Source: Patulibacter defluvii
Lineage (GTDB): Bacteria; Actinomycetota; Thermoleophilia; Solirubrobacterales; Solirubrobacteraceae
Direction of reading: 5' to 3'
Length of the DNA: 64,000 bases
Assembly: GCF_034096925.1 (NCBI RefSeq)
Contig: NZ_JAWZSQ010000002.1
Span: forward strand, 310,001-374,000
The notes under the pieces are model-generated. The model was not told where the DNA came from and made no database searches. It was given only the letters and a program-made list of their open reading frames with translations. Both the position numbers and the translations under genes were made by a program. Shown one piece after another: positions 33,474 to 42,142 of this stretch; the stretch's first letter is position 1; every line of letters begins with the position of its first letter.

Positions 33474-34154
33474 TCACCCGTCGAGCAGCGTGATCCCGAG
33501 CGCGCCGGCGAAGACGCCGGCCGAGGCCATGATGTCCGACCACGGCATCTGGACCCCGCGCAGCTGCTCGAGCGCGCGGGCTCCCTCGAGCCGGCAGTCG
33601 CGCATCGTCACTCGCCGGAAGCGGGCGTTGGTGAAGTCGACCTCGCGCAGGTCGCAGCGCTCGAAGGCGACCTCCTCGGCCTGGACGTCGATCAGGTCGG
33701 TGCCGTTGAGCGCGCAGTCGCTGAACGAGACCCGCCGCAGCCGGCTGGCGGTCAGCGAGCCGAGGTCGAAGCGGCAACCGTCGAAGGCGACGTCGTCGAG
33801 CGCGCCCGACGTCCAGCGGAGGCCGGTCAGCCGCACCCGCCGCAGGGCCACCCGGCGGGCGCCGGCGTCGCGGAGGTCGGCGTTGGCCAGGCTGCCGCCG
33901 CGCAGCTCCAGGTCGTGGAGCGAGAGCCGCGGCAGCACGGCCCCGGTCAGGTCGAGCATCTCGCCGCGGGCCTCGCCGATCGTCAGCGAGCGGGCGCGGA
34001 GCGGATCGTCGGCCATCCCGTCGAGCAGCACCCCCTCCAGCCGCTCGTCGTCGGGCCACCCGGCAGCGGGCAGCGGGGTCGCCGTCAGCTGCTCCGGAAT
34101 CCGGGGCGCGGCCGGCGGGCGCGGGGCGTTCGACGGGGTGCGAGACGCGGCCAT
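33474..34154 (-). CDS. Pentapeptide-repeat protein
   Basis: 226 residues. After a Pro-rich N terminus, residues from about 70 show pentapeptide-type repeats (A(D/N)Lxx-like: GSLANADLRDAGARRV, FDGCRFDLGSLTA, FERCDLREVDFTNARFRRV), predicting a right-handed quadrilateral beta-helix. The C terminus has a short hydrophobic segment (MASAGVFAGALGITLL). Function of such proteins varies and is unknown here. The ATG lies one base from the start of the divergent transporter. A GAGGAT box (34166-34161) six bases upstream falls inside that gene. Confidence 0.78.
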   Translation of the reverse strand: MAASRTPSNAPRPPAAPRIPEQLTATPLPAAGWPDDERLEGVLLDGMADDPLRARSLTIGEARGEMLDLTGAVLPRLSLHDLELRGGSLANADLRDAGARRVALRRVRLTGLRWTSGALDDVAFDGCRFDLGSLTASRLRRVSFSDCALNGTDLIDVQAEEVAFERCDLREVDFTNARFRRVTMRDCRLEGARALEQLRGVQMPWSDIMASAGVFAGALGITLLDG

Positions 34155-34155
34155 C

Positions 34156-35244
34156 GTGCGATCCTCACACGTCCTGGCACCGGTCGTCGCGAGCTCGCAC
34201 CTGCTACCCGCCATCGGCGCGGCGTGGCCCCCGTTCGCCCTCGTGGCGGGATTGCTGCTGCTCGGGGTCGTGGCCGAGCACCGGGGCCTCTTCCGGCGGC
34301 TGGGCGCGGGACTGGAGCGGCTTCCGGGCCCGCCCTGGCTGTTGGTCGTCGCGGCGCTCGGGCTGGTGGTCGCGGTGACGGCGGTGCTCAACCTCGACAC
34401 CGCCGTGGTCTTCGTGACGCCGGTCGCCGTCCATGCCGCGCGCCGGCGGGGGATCGATCCGCGACCGGTCGCCTACGGGGCCTTGACGATGGCCAACGCC
34501 GGCTCGTTGCTGCTGCCGGGGGCGAACCTGACCAACCTGCTGGTCGGCGACCTGCCGGCCGGCGGCGCGCGCTGGCTGGTCGAGGTCGCTCCGGCGGGCC
34601 TGGCCGCGGCCGCGGCGGCGCTGGCGGTGGTGCTGCTGCGCGACCGGCGGGCGTGGCGGGCCCCGGCGGCGGCCACCGTGCCTCCGGCGCGCGTCCCGGC
34701 CGCGCGCGGCGACCGCGCGCTGATGGCCGCGATCGGGCTGGCGGGGGCGGCGATGGTGGTCCTCTCGCGGCCGGCGCTGCCGGTGCTGGCGATCGGGCTC
34801 GCGGTGGCGGCGGTCGCCGTCGGCCGGGCCGGCCTCGAGCGGCGGACGGTCATGCGGGCGGTCGGGCCGGTGGTGCTGATCGGGCTGCTGGTGGTCGTCG
34901 CCGCGCTCGGCTGGCTGGCGCGCGCGTGGACGGGCCCGGCCGGGCTGGTCGCCGACAGCGGGCCGTTGGCGACGGCGGCGATCGGCGCGCTGGCGGCGGT
35001 GCTGCTCAACAACCTGCCGGCGGCGGCGCTGCTCGGGGCCGGCCATCCCGCCCATCCGGAGGCGCTGCTGGTGGGGCTGAACCTGGGGCCGAACCTGTTC
35101 GTCAGCGGGTCGCTGGCCGCCTACCTGTGGTGGCGCGCGTGCGCCGGAGCGGGGGTCGACGTCGGCCTCCGCGGGCTGCTCTCACGGGCCCCGCTGGCGG
35201 TCCTCCCGGCCGTTCTCGCCGCGCTCCTGCTGCTGCCGCGCTGA
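34156..35244 (+). CDS. SLC13/ArsB-type ion transporter
   Basis: 362 residues, about ten membrane helices. Ion-transporter superfamily signatures are LNLDTAVVFVTPVAV, ANAGSLLLPGANLTNLLV, LLNNLPAAALLGAG and NLGPNLFVSGSLAAYLWW, the re-entrant loop patterns of ArsB/NhaD/CitM transporters. It moves an anion or exchanges ions across the membrane; arsenite is possible but not shown. The GTG at 34156 is one base from the divergent start and is uncertain. A later GTG within the first helix is too late to be likely. Confidence 0.8.
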   Translation: MRSSHVLAPVVASSHLLPAIGAAWPPFALVAGLLLLGVVAEHRGLFRRLGAGLERLPGPPWLLVVAALGLVVAVTAVLNLDTAVVFVTPVAVHAARRRGIDPRPVAYGALTMANAGSLLLPGANLTNLLVGDLPAGGARWLVEVAPAGLAAAAAALAVVLLRDRRAWRAPAAATVPPARVPAARGDRALMAAIGLAGAAMVVLSRPALPVLAIGLAVAAVAVGRAGLERRTVMRAVGPVVLIGLLVVVAALGWLARAWTGPAGLVADSGPLATAAIGALAAVLLNNLPAAALLGAGHPAHPEALLVGLNLGPNLFVSGSLAAYLWWRACAGAGVDVGLRGLLSRAPLAVLPAVLAALLLLPR

Positions 35245-35300
35245 CCCCCGCGGACGGCCTCGATGCAGGCGACGGCCGAGCACGTCAGAATCCCGGACCG

Positions 35301-35762
35301 ATGCGTACGATCCGCGTGTTCCCACTTGCCGCGGCGCTGCTGGCGCTGGGTGCCACCGGCTGCGGCACGTCCTTCGGCAAGGACGACCCGCAGACGGCCG
35401 TCCGCGACTTCCTCGGCGAGGCGCTGGCGCAGCAGAACGGCCAGCGCGCGTGCGACTACCTGACGCAGGAGGCGCAGCAGAAGATCGCCGCCGCCCAGGG
35501 CGTCGGCGGGGCCTGCCGCGACTCGTTCGAGAAGGCCTACCTGGTCGACGACGGCGACATCGTCCAGGACACCGCCGCCGTCAACGACCTCGATTACTCG
35601 ACCCAGGTCGACGGCGACACGGCGACCGTCACGGTCAAGGCCGGCGACCGCGAGCTGCGGTTCGAGCTGGAGCACAGCGGCGGCCTGGGCAACCTCTACG
35701 AGCCCGAGACGCCGTGGCGGATCGTGGGCGGCGCCGAGCCCCTGGTGACCGGGGCGGCGTGA
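35301..35762 (+). CDS. Putative lipoprotein
   Basis: 153 residues. The N-terminal signal has a lipobox-like LGATGC with Cys at about residue 20, so it would be lipid-anchored outside the membrane. The remainder (TAVRDFLGEALAQQNGQRAC, later strand-rich) resembles small secreted proteins with an NTF2-like/DUF4878 fold, but I am not certain. A CAGAAT box lies nine bases before the ATG. Its TGA overlaps the following GTG by four bases. Confidence 0.68.
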   Translation: MRTIRVFPLAAALLALGATGCGTSFGKDDPQTAVRDFLGEALAQQNGQRACDYLTQEAQQKIAAAQGVGGACRDSFEKAYLVDDGDIVQDTAAVNDLDYSTQVDGDTATVTVKAGDRELRFELEHSGGLGNLYEPETPWRIVGGAEPLVTGAA

Positions 35763-36463
35763 GCCGTCCGACGGCCGTCGGCGGGGGCCTGCACCCCCAC
35801 GGCCAGCGGCCGGCCGCCGTCATCTTCGACAACGACGGGACCTTCCTCGAAACCGAGGGGGTCTGGTCACGGGCGGAGGAGACGCTCTTCGCCCGCCGCG
35901 GGGTCCCGTTCCTGCCCGAGCACAAGCGCCACCTGCTGGGCAGCAGCTTCGACGCGGCCTCGCGCAAGCTGGAGGAGTTCCTCGACCATCCCGGCGGCGG
36001 CGCGGTGCTGATGGCCGAGCTGATCGAGCTGGTCTACGCCGAGCTGGACGGCGACGTCCCGGCGATGCCCGGTGCCGTCGAGCTGGTGACGACCCTGAAG
36101 GCCGAGCGGGTGCCGGTGGCGATGGCCACCAACGCCGCCCGCGGCTTCGCCACCAAGGCGCTCGACCGCGCGGGCCAGTCGGACGCGTTCCCGGTCGTGC
36201 TGACCGTCGAGGACGTGGCGGCCCCGAAGCCGGCGCCCGACCTCTACCTGGCCGCCGCCGAGGCGCTCGGCGTCGACCCGCGGGCCTGCGTGGCGGTCGA
36301 GGACAGCCCGACCGGCGTCGCCTCGGCGCGGGCGGCGGGGATGACCGTGATCGGCGTCGCCAACCACCCCGGGATCGTCCTCCACGACGCGCACCACGTG
36401 CACGTCTCGCTCGAGGACCCGGCGGTCTGGGCCCTGCTCGGGCTGCCGGCGCCGGCGCTGTAG
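35759..36463 (+). CDS. HAD family phosphatase (beta-phosphoglucomutase-like)
   Basis: 234 residues. HAD motifs are IFDNDGTFLETE (Asp nucleophile and general acid), MATNAA, a Lys in PKPAPDLYL and VEDSPTGVASARAAG. The cap domain sits after motif I (subfamily IA), as in phosphoglycolate phosphatase and beta-phosphoglucomutase relatives. It is a cytosolic sugar-phosphate phosphatase or mutase. The GTG start overlaps the lipoprotein stop, so they are co-translated although one is exported. A strong hairpin follows. Confidence 0.87.
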   Translation: MSRPTAVGGGLHPHGQRPAAVIFDNDGTFLETEGVWSRAEETLFARRGVPFLPEHKRHLLGSSFDAASRKLEEFLDHPGGGAVLMAELIELVYAELDGDVPAMPGAVELVTTLKAERVPVAMATNAARGFATKALDRAGQSDAFPVVLTVEDVAAPKPAPDLYLAAAEALGVDPRACVAVEDSPTGVASARAAGMTVIGVANHPGIVLHDAHHVHVSLEDPAVWALLGLPAPAL

Positions 36464-36480
36464 GGGGCCCGGAACGCGGA

Positions 36481-36503
36481 ACGGCCGCCCGGTGGGCGGC
36501 CGT
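36481..36503. terminator. Bidirectional hairpin terminator
   Basis: Perfect 10-bp arms ACGGCCGCCC (36481-36490) and GGGCGGCCGT (36494-36503) with a 3-nt loop, between the convergent HAD and Bax-inhibitor genes. Confidence 0.65.
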
Positions 36504-36541
36504 CCCGAGATGCGACGCGTCCACGAACGCCAGGCGCCGCC

Positions 36542-37219
36542 CTAGTCGTTGCCGAAGAGGCTCAGCAGCGAGACGAAGATGTTGTAGATGCCGATGAAGA
36601 TGCCGGTGGCGATCCAGACGACGTCGTCCTCGGTCGCCCGCTGGCGGAGGACGTTGAAGTAGACGACGATCGCGACGGCCGAGAAGCCGCCGATCGCCAG
36701 GCTCACCAGATCGCCGGCGATCCCGCCACCGCCGCCGAACAGCAGCATGCCCCAGCTGATCGCGACCACGACCAGCAGGCCGATCGAGAGCGGCTTCATC
36801 CACGGCGACAGGTCCTTCGCCACCAGCGAGCCACCGGCGCCGGCGGCGACCACGACCAGCGCGGTCGTCCCGGCGGCCTTGGTCACGGCGTCGGGCTTGA
36901 CCTCGAGGAAGGTGTAGAGGACCGGGCCGAGGCCCAGGCCGAGCAGCAGCGCGGCGGCGAAGAGGACGGCCATGCCGCCCGGGCCGCTGCGCAGCGAGCT
37001 GATGAAGTTCGAGGCGAAGAGCAGGACGATCGCGCCGATCGTGCAGCCCATCGCGGCCCCGCGGGAGAGCGGCTCGGCGTCGCCCGGACCGCCGCCCAGG
37101 TACGACCCGAGGACGGTGAAGCCGATCGCGACGGCGACCAGGAACATCGTCTGCGCCAGCAGGGCCCCGTAGGAGGCGCGCTGGGCGGTGGCGGTGGAAA
37201 GGGAGTAGGTCTCCGGCAT
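36542..37219 (-). CDS. Bax inhibitor-1/YccA family membrane protein
   Basis: 225 residues from ATG 37219, with seven hydrophobic helices. Family-typical segments are YGALLAQTMFLVAVAIGFTVLG at the N terminus and a C-terminal NIFVSLLSLFG; an acidic Asp in helix 7 region (ATEDDVVW) is seen. BI-1/YccA proteins are membrane proteins tied to calcium leak or protease modulation. The upstream 194 bp is hairpin-rich and contains a candidate -10 TACCCT (37306-37301). Confidence 0.85.
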   Translation of the reverse strand: MPETYSLSTATAQRASYGALLAQTMFLVAVAIGFTVLGSYLGGGPGDAEPLSRGAAMGCTIGAIVLLFASNFISSLRSGPGGMAVLFAAALLLGLGLGPVLYTFLEVKPDAVTKAAGTTALVVVAAGAGGSLVAKDLSPWMKPLSIGLLVVVAISWGMLLFGGGGGIAGDLVSLAIGGFSAVAIVVYFNVLRQRATEDDVVWIATGIFIGIYNIFVSLLSLFGND

Positions 37220-37413
37220 GGTGTGGTGGGGGTCGCGCTGGTCGACCCGGGCCGGGAGGGCGGTGACGCCCGTCCCATCCACGGGACGTTGACGCCTCCG
37301 AGGGTAGAGCACGGAGGCGCGGATGTGGCGCGTTCGCGCCATATCGGCGGCGGTGCGCCACCGATCGTCCGGGTCTCGGACGCTCCGGGGCCCGCGCCGC
37401 GTAGGCTTGCGGG
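37220..37413. promoter_or_regulatory. Divergent promoter region with several hairpins
   Basis: It carries a plus-strand TAGGCT (37402-37407) for the flippase-like gene and a minus-strand TACCCT for the Bax-inhibitor gene. Inverted repeats: GCCTCCG/CGGAGGC around 37293-37318, TGGCGC-GTTC-GCGCCA (37326-37341) and a 10-bp stem with one mismatch at 37343-37365. Some may be operators. Confidence 0.4.
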
Positions 37414-38424
37414 GTGCCCGTCGGCCCGTCGTCCCCCGCTGCGCCGCCCCTCGCCGGGGTCAGCGAGGTGTTCGACTCGATCGGCTCCTTCTTCGAGCGG
37501 ATCGCCAGCGTCAACTTCGTGCCGCTGGCGATCGGGCTGCTCTGCTTCGTCGTCTACCTGTCGATCCGCTCGCGGGCGTTCTTCAACGTCCTCCGGGCCG
37601 CCTACCCGACCGAGACGATCCAGTGGCGGCGGATCTGGGGCGCCTACATCGCCGCCTACGGCTTCAACAACGTGATCCCGGCCCGCGGCGGCGACGTGAT
37701 CAAGGTCTTCCTGGTCAAGACCTCGGTGCCGCGCTCGACCTACCCGGCGGTGACGGCGTCGATGATGGTCGAGGCGGTCTTCGACGCCACGATCGCGATC
37801 CCGATCCTGATCTTCGCCTTCACCCAGGGCGTCTTCCCGAAGCCGCCGGACTTCGCCAGCCTCGGGGCCTTCGACCTCTCGTTCATCGCCTCGAACCCGC
37901 AGCTGACGCTGTTCATCCTGACCTTCGTCGCGGTCGCGCTGCTGGTCCTGTTCGCCGTCCTCTCCGAGCGCGCGCGGCGGTTCTGGGCCCGGGTCAAGCA
38001 GGGCCTGGTGATCCTCGGCGACCGCCAGCGCTTCTTCCGCGAGGTCTGGCTGGTCTGCTTCACCGGCTACCTCTTCCGGCTGGCCGCCTTCTGGATGCTG
38101 CTGGAGGCGTTCCACGTCGGCGGCTCGGTCCGCAACGTGCTGCTCGTGCACGGGATCAACGCCGTCGCCGCGCTGATGCCCTTCACCCCCGGCGGGGCGG
38201 GCGTCCAGCAGGCGTTCATGGTCAAGGTCTTCGCCGGCGCCGCGACCGGGGCGACGGTGGCGGCCTACTCGGTCGGCCAGCAGATCGCGATCGCCGTCGT
38301 CTGCCTCGGCGTCGGCTTCGTCGCGCTGCTGAAGATCTTCGGCTTCCGGTCCTTCAAGGAAGTGATCGCCGCCGGCAAGGAGCACCGGTCGGCGGAAGCC
38401 GCCGGCGGGGCGCCGCCGGCCTAG
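37414..38424 (+). CDS. Flippase-like membrane protein (UPF0104/LPG synthase TM family)
   Basis: 336 residues with about eight membrane helices. The conserved NNVIPARGGDVIKVFLVK motif (about 88-105) and PFTPGGAGVQQAFMV near the C terminus identify the lysylphosphatidylglycerol synthase transmembrane/flippase-like family. Such proteins move or modify lipids in the membrane. The cytoplasmic lysyl-transfer domain is absent. The GTG start follows TAGGCT by six bases. Its stop lies in a CTAG shared with the convergent small gene. Confidence 0.85.
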   Translation: MPVGPSSPAAPPLAGVSEVFDSIGSFFERIASVNFVPLAIGLLCFVVYLSIRSRAFFNVLRAAYPTETIQWRRIWGAYIAAYGFNNVIPARGGDVIKVFLVKTSVPRSTYPAVTASMMVEAVFDATIAIPILIFAFTQGVFPKPPDFASLGAFDLSFIASNPQLTLFILTFVAVALLVLFAVLSERARRFWARVKQGLVILGDRQRFFREVWLVCFTGYLFRLAAFWMLLEAFHVGGSVRNVLLVHGINAVAALMPFTPGGAGVQQAFMVKVFAGAATGATVAAYSVGQQIAIAVVCLGVGFVALLKIFGFRSFKEVIAAGKEHRSAEAAGGAPPA

Positions 38425-38687
38425 CCGAGGCCCTGGCGGGCCTCGCGCACCAGGGTGACCGCCTCCGGGAAGACGGTCGCCATCACGCTGCGGATCTGCT
38501 GGGCCTGCTCGTCGGCGTTGCCCTGGACGTTGACGCGGTTGATCGCCGCCACCGTCATCTGGACCGCGAGGCCGATCGCGTTGTCGGCCCACGCCAGCTT
38601 CTGCTGACCCTGCATCTGCTCGGCGAACTCCATCATCCGCCGCTGCAGCTCGTCCGGATCGCCGAACAGTCCACCGAAGCCTTCCAT
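38421..38687 (-). CDS. Small conserved-looking protein of unknown function
   Basis: 88 residues. Amphipathic and mostly helical with many Gln/Met (DELQRRMMEFAEQMQGQQ), then a hydrophobic helix NAIGLAVQMTVAAINRV and a charged tail. No family recognised. TACGAT (38699-38694) lies six bases before the ATG, and the stop shares CTAG with the flippase-like gene. Promoter placement supports expression. Confidence 0.6.
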   Translation of the reverse strand: MEGFGGLFGDPDELQRRMMEFAEQMQGQQKLAWADNAIGLAVQMTVAAINRVNVQGNADEQAQQIRSVMATVFPEAVTLVREARQGLG

Positions 38688-38743
38688 GGACCGATCGTAG
38701 CGGGCCGCTGGGGCCGGCTCCGCAACGCGCCCGGCCGCGCCGC

Positions 38744-39751
38744 TCAGCCGTCGGCCGGCCGGCGGGCGACGAGCGCCATCGTGCCGCCGTGGCCGAGCGC
38801 TCCCGCCAGCGCCTCGACCGCCGCCACCAGCGGCACCAGCGGCAGCGCCAGCAGCGTCACCGCCAGCGCCAGCGGCCGCGGCCGCTCGGCCCGCTTGAGG
38901 ACGTGGAACAGGTGCGACGTCGTCCCGGTCAGGCGGTTGACCAGCGACTGCCACATGCCGAACGGGTTGTGCTCCAGCAGCACCTGGTGGACGGCCAGCA
39001 CCTGCAGGCCCTGGTCCTCGGCCAGCTGCCGGAGGCCGGCCGGGGTCAGGTGGACCCGGTGGCGGGGGACGTCGAGGTGGAACCAGCGACGGCCGCCGAT
39101 CCGGGCCTGCCACGAGCCCAGGTTCGGCACGCCGACCAGCAGCACCGCGCCCGGCCGCAGCCAGTCGCGGATCGTGGCCAGCGCGGCCCCGGGGTCGTCC
39201 AGGTGCTCGAGCACGTGCCACAGCGTCGCCGCGTCGAGCGACGCCGGCGCGACCGCGGCGTCGTCGATCATCGCCCGCTCCAGCGCGACGTCGTAGACCG
39301 CCCGCGCCGCCTCGACGCCGCGCGCCGACGGCTCGATCCCGCGGGCGTCCCAGCCGGCCGCGCGGGCCGCGGCCACGAACCGCCCGCGGCCGGCGCCGAC
39401 GTCGAGCAGCCGCCCGCGCTGGCCGGCGGGCCGGTGGCGCTCGACCAGCCGCAGCCGCTGGCGGTCGAACGCGGCCAGCAGCGGCGCCGCCGCGCCGGCC
39501 CCGCGCGGACGCCGGGTCGCGTAGCTGCCGGCGTCGTGGGCGGCGGAGAAGGCCGGCGCCGGTCCGCCGGTGACCGCGGTCCCGCAGAGGACGCAGCGGC
39601 GGAGCGGCACCTCGCCCGGCAGCGACGGCTCGCCCGAGGGCGCGTTCCGCCAGCGCGCGAGCGGCCCGCCGCACGCCGGGCACGCGCTGGGCGCGTCGCC
39701 GCTCGCGGGCGTCACGGGGCCGGCGTCGGTCGTCGGGTCGGGCATCGGCAC
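38744..39751 (-). CDS. Class I SAM-dependent methyltransferase with N-terminal zinc ribbon
   Basis: 335 residues. An N-terminal zinc ribbon (ACPACGG then RRCVLCG) precedes a Rossmann methyltransferase with the SAM motif LLDVGAGRGRFVAAAR and LWHVLEHLDDP. A C-terminal hydrophobic segment (LALAVTLLALPLVPLVAAVEALAG) may touch the membrane. The layout matches enzymes that modify polysaccharides or lipids (Methyltransf_23 with a zinc ribbon). The GTG start is set by TACCGT (39763-39758) six bases upstream. Confidence 0.84.
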   Translation of the reverse strand: MPMPDPTTDAGPVTPASGDAPSACPACGGPLARWRNAPSGEPSLPGEVPLRRCVLCGTAVTGGPAPAFSAAHDAGSYATRRPRGAGAAAPLLAAFDRQRLRLVERHRPAGQRGRLLDVGAGRGRFVAAARAAGWDARGIEPSARGVEAARAVYDVALERAMIDDAAVAPASLDAATLWHVLEHLDDPGAALATIRDWLRPGAVLLVGVPNLGSWQARIGGRRWFHLDVPRHRVHLTPAGLRQLAEDQGLQVLAVHQVLLEHNPFGMWQSLVNRLTGTTSHLFHVLKRAERPRPLALAVTLLALPLVPLVAAVEALAGALGHGGTMALVARRPADG

Positions 39752-39788
39752 GCGGCAACGGTAGCGCCGGTCCGTAGAATGCCCCGCC

Positions 39789-39983
39789 GTGGCTCGACTC
39801 AGTCCCCGACAGCGCGCCTGGCGTGGCCGGTTGGAGGTCGCCCTGCGGCTGACCGCCCCGGTCCTCGACCTCGTCGTCGGGACGGCCGAGCGGGTCGGAC
39901 GGGCCGGCGCCGGAGCCGAGCACGCCGTTTCGCAGCGCGTCGCTCCGCGCCTGCGGCGGATCCGTCACGGAGGTGGCGCATGA
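39789..39983 (+). CDS. Small basic protein
   Basis: 64 residues, Arg-rich, with one moderately hydrophobic helix (VALRLTAPVLDLVVGTAERV). No family recognised. TAGAAT (39775-39780) lies eight bases before the GTG, and its TGA overlaps the ATG of the next membrane protein, so it looks like the first gene of a two-gene unit. A leader-peptide-like or accessory role is possible. Confidence 0.52.
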   Translation: MARLSPRQRAWRGRLEVALRLTAPVLDLVVGTAERVGRAGAGAEHAVSQRVAPRLRRIRHGGGA

Positions 39984-40945
39984 GCACGCAGCGAGAGCGG
40001 CCGGTCCGCGTGATCCCCGACGCCCTCGATCCCGAGGAGACGAAGGCGATCGAGCGTCGCTGGCTGCCCCGCGCCGGGGTCCTGGCGCTGCTGGCCGGCA
40101 TCCTGCCGCTGATCGGCGTCGTGCTCGAGATCGGCGTCAGCCGCGACCGCCCGCGCGACGCCGGCCACGTCGTCTCGGTCGCCGACGCGATCACGCGCTA
40201 CGCGGCCGGCGACCAGGGCCAGGGCCTGCACGGCATCCAGGCCGAGACCGCCGCCGTCTACGGCGACCACACCGCCGAGCTGATCGGCTCGGCCCTGCTC
40301 AGCGGCCTCGGCGCACTGCTGCTGGCGCCGGTCCTCTTCGGCCTGCTGCGCGCGGCCTACCGCCGCCGCCCGTCGTTCCCGACCTGGTTCATGTGGCTGC
40401 CGGTCGTCGGCTCGGTCGTGTTCGGGATCGGCGGCACCGCGGCGCTGGTCTACGACGCCTTCCAGCGCCAGGACTTCTCGAACCTGCCGCTCGCCGCCCA
40501 GACCAACATCGCCGCGACCGACGTCCTCAACGCCTCGCGCGACGACCTGACCGCGCTGGTGCTGGTCGGCAGCTTCGGCCAGATGTTCGTCGCCGTCGGC
40601 GTCGGCGCCGCCGCGCTGAGCGCGATGAACGTCGGCCTGCTGACCCGCGTGATGGGGATCGTCGGCGTGATGATCGCCGTCTTCACCGTCGTGCCGCTGA
40701 TCCAGGGCACGCCGATGCTGCGGTCGTTCTGGCTGATCGCGATCGGGCTGATCCTGCTCGGCCGCTGGCCCGGCGGCCGGCCCGAGGCGTGGGCCGCCGG
40801 CGTGCCGCGTCCGTGGCCGACCCGCGCCCAGCAGATCGAGGCCGCCGAGCGCGCCCGCGAGGCGAAGGCCTCGGCCGCGGCGGCCGAGAGCGAGCCCGCG
40901 CCGACGCCGAAGAACAGCGGCAACCGCCGCAAGCGCCGCAAGTAG
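39980..40945 (+). CDS. Multi-pass membrane protein of unknown function
   Basis: 321 residues, about five membrane helices (38-60, 100-125, 137-157, 185-210, 225-265 approximately). An extracellular or lumenal stretch holds DAITRYAAGDQGQGLHGIQAETAAVYGD between helices 1 and 2. The cytoplasmic tail is Ala/Glu-rich and ends in a basic NRRKRRK. I do not recognise a family. It is translationally coupled to the small basic protein upstream. Confidence 0.7.
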   Translation: MSTQRERPVRVIPDALDPEETKAIERRWLPRAGVLALLAGILPLIGVVLEIGVSRDRPRDAGHVVSVADAITRYAAGDQGQGLHGIQAETAAVYGDHTAELIGSALLSGLGALLLAPVLFGLLRAAYRRRPSFPTWFMWLPVVGSVVFGIGGTAALVYDAFQRQDFSNLPLAAQTNIAATDVLNASRDDLTALVLVGSFGQMFVAVGVGAAALSAMNVGLLTRVMGIVGVMIAVFTVVPLIQGTPMLRSFWLIAIGLILLGRWPGGRPEAWAAGVPRPWPTRAQQIEAAERAREAKASAAAAESEPAPTPKNSGNRRKRRK

Positions 40946-40997
40946 CCGCGACCGGCCGGGCCTGGCGCCCGGCCGCCCGCTGCGGCAGGCTTGGCGC

Positions 40998-42137
40998 ATG
41001 CGCGCTCGGTCGCTCCTGCTCGCCGCGGTCCTCACGACGCTGCCGCTGGCCGCCGCCGGCTGCGGCGACGGGGACGGCGACCGCGCCGGCGATCCGCCGA
41101 CCACGACGGCGCCGGCCGCCAGCGACCCGGCGCCCAGCGACGACGCGGCTCCCGACGCCCCGGCGATCACGACGATCGCCCGCGGGCTGGAGGTGCCGTG
41201 GGGGATCGCGTTCCTGCCCGACGGCGACGCGCTGGTCGCCGAGCGGCCCGGCCGGATCGTGCGGATCGGCGCCCGCGACCAGCGGCTGCGGACGGTCCGG
41301 CGGATGCCCGGCGTGGCCGCCGACGGCGAGGGCGGCCTGCTGGGGCTGGCGGTCTCGCCGCGGTTCGCCCGCGACAGGCTGGTCTACGCCTACCTGACCA
41401 CCGCCGAGGACAACCGGGTGGTCCGCTTCCGGCTCGACCGCCCCGAGGCGGCACCGACGCCGATCTTGACCGGCCTCGCCCGCGGGGCGATCCACGACGG
41501 CGGCCGGATCGCCTTCGGGCCCGACGGACGGCTCTACGTCGGCGTCGGCGACACCGGCGACCCGGCGCTGGCCCAGGACCGGGACGCGCGCAACGGCAAG
41601 ATCCTGCGGATCGCCGCCGACGGGTCGATCCCGGACGACAACCCGATCGGCGGCTCGCCGGTCTGGTCGCTCGGCCACCGCAACGTCCAGGGGCTGGCCT
41701 GGGACGGGGCCGGGCGGCTGTGGGCCAGCGAGTTCGGCCAGGACCGCTGGGACGAGATCAACCTGATCCGGCCGGGCCGCAACTACGGCTGGCCGCGGGT
41801 CGAGGGCCACGGCACCGGCGGCGGCGCCTACGTCGATCCGCTGGTGACCTGGCCGACGTCGGAGGCGTCGCCGAGCGGGATCGCGATCGTCGGCGACCAG
41901 CTCTACGTGGCCGCGCTGCGCGGCGAGCGGCTGTGGCGGGTGCGGCTGCCGTCGGCGGTCCGCGGCGGCCCGACCCGTCCCGGTCGGCCGCAGGCGCTGC
42001 TCGCCGGGCGCCTCGGGCGGCTGCGGACGGTGGTGGCGGCGCCGGACGGGTCGCTCTGGATCGCGACCTCGAACCGCGACGGCCGCGGCCGGGTCCGCGA
42101 GGGCGACGACCGGATCGTGCGGCTGGCCGTCCGCTGA
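40998..42137 (+). CDS. PQQ-dependent aldose sugar dehydrogenase-like lipoprotein
   Basis: 379 residues. A lipobox LAAAGC follows a short signal (Cys at about 23). A six-bladed propeller of the soluble glucose/sorbosone dehydrogenase family follows: PWGIAFLPDGDALVAER, GGLLGLAVSP, HDGGRIAFGPDGRLYVGVGD, GHRNVQGLAWD and NYGWPRVEGHG. It would oxidise sugars outside the membrane using PQQ. A CAGGCT box lies six bases before the ATG. Whether the host makes PQQ cannot be seen here. Confidence 0.88.
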   Translation: MRARSLLLAAVLTTLPLAAAGCGDGDGDRAGDPPTTTAPAASDPAPSDDAAPDAPAITTIARGLEVPWGIAFLPDGDALVAERPGRIVRIGARDQRLRTVRRMPGVAADGEGGLLGLAVSPRFARDRLVYAYLTTAEDNRVVRFRLDRPEAAPTPILTGLARGAIHDGGRIAFGPDGRLYVGVGDTGDPALAQDRDARNGKILRIAADGSIPDDNPIGGSPVWSLGHRNVQGLAWDGAGRLWASEFGQDRWDEINLIRPGRNYGWPRVEGHGTGGGAYVDPLVTWPTSEASPSGIAIVGDQLYVAALRGERLWRVRLPSAVRGGPTRPGRPQALLAGRLGRLRTVVAAPDGSLWIATSNRDGRGRVREGDDRIVRLAVR

Positions 42138-42142
42138 GCGGC

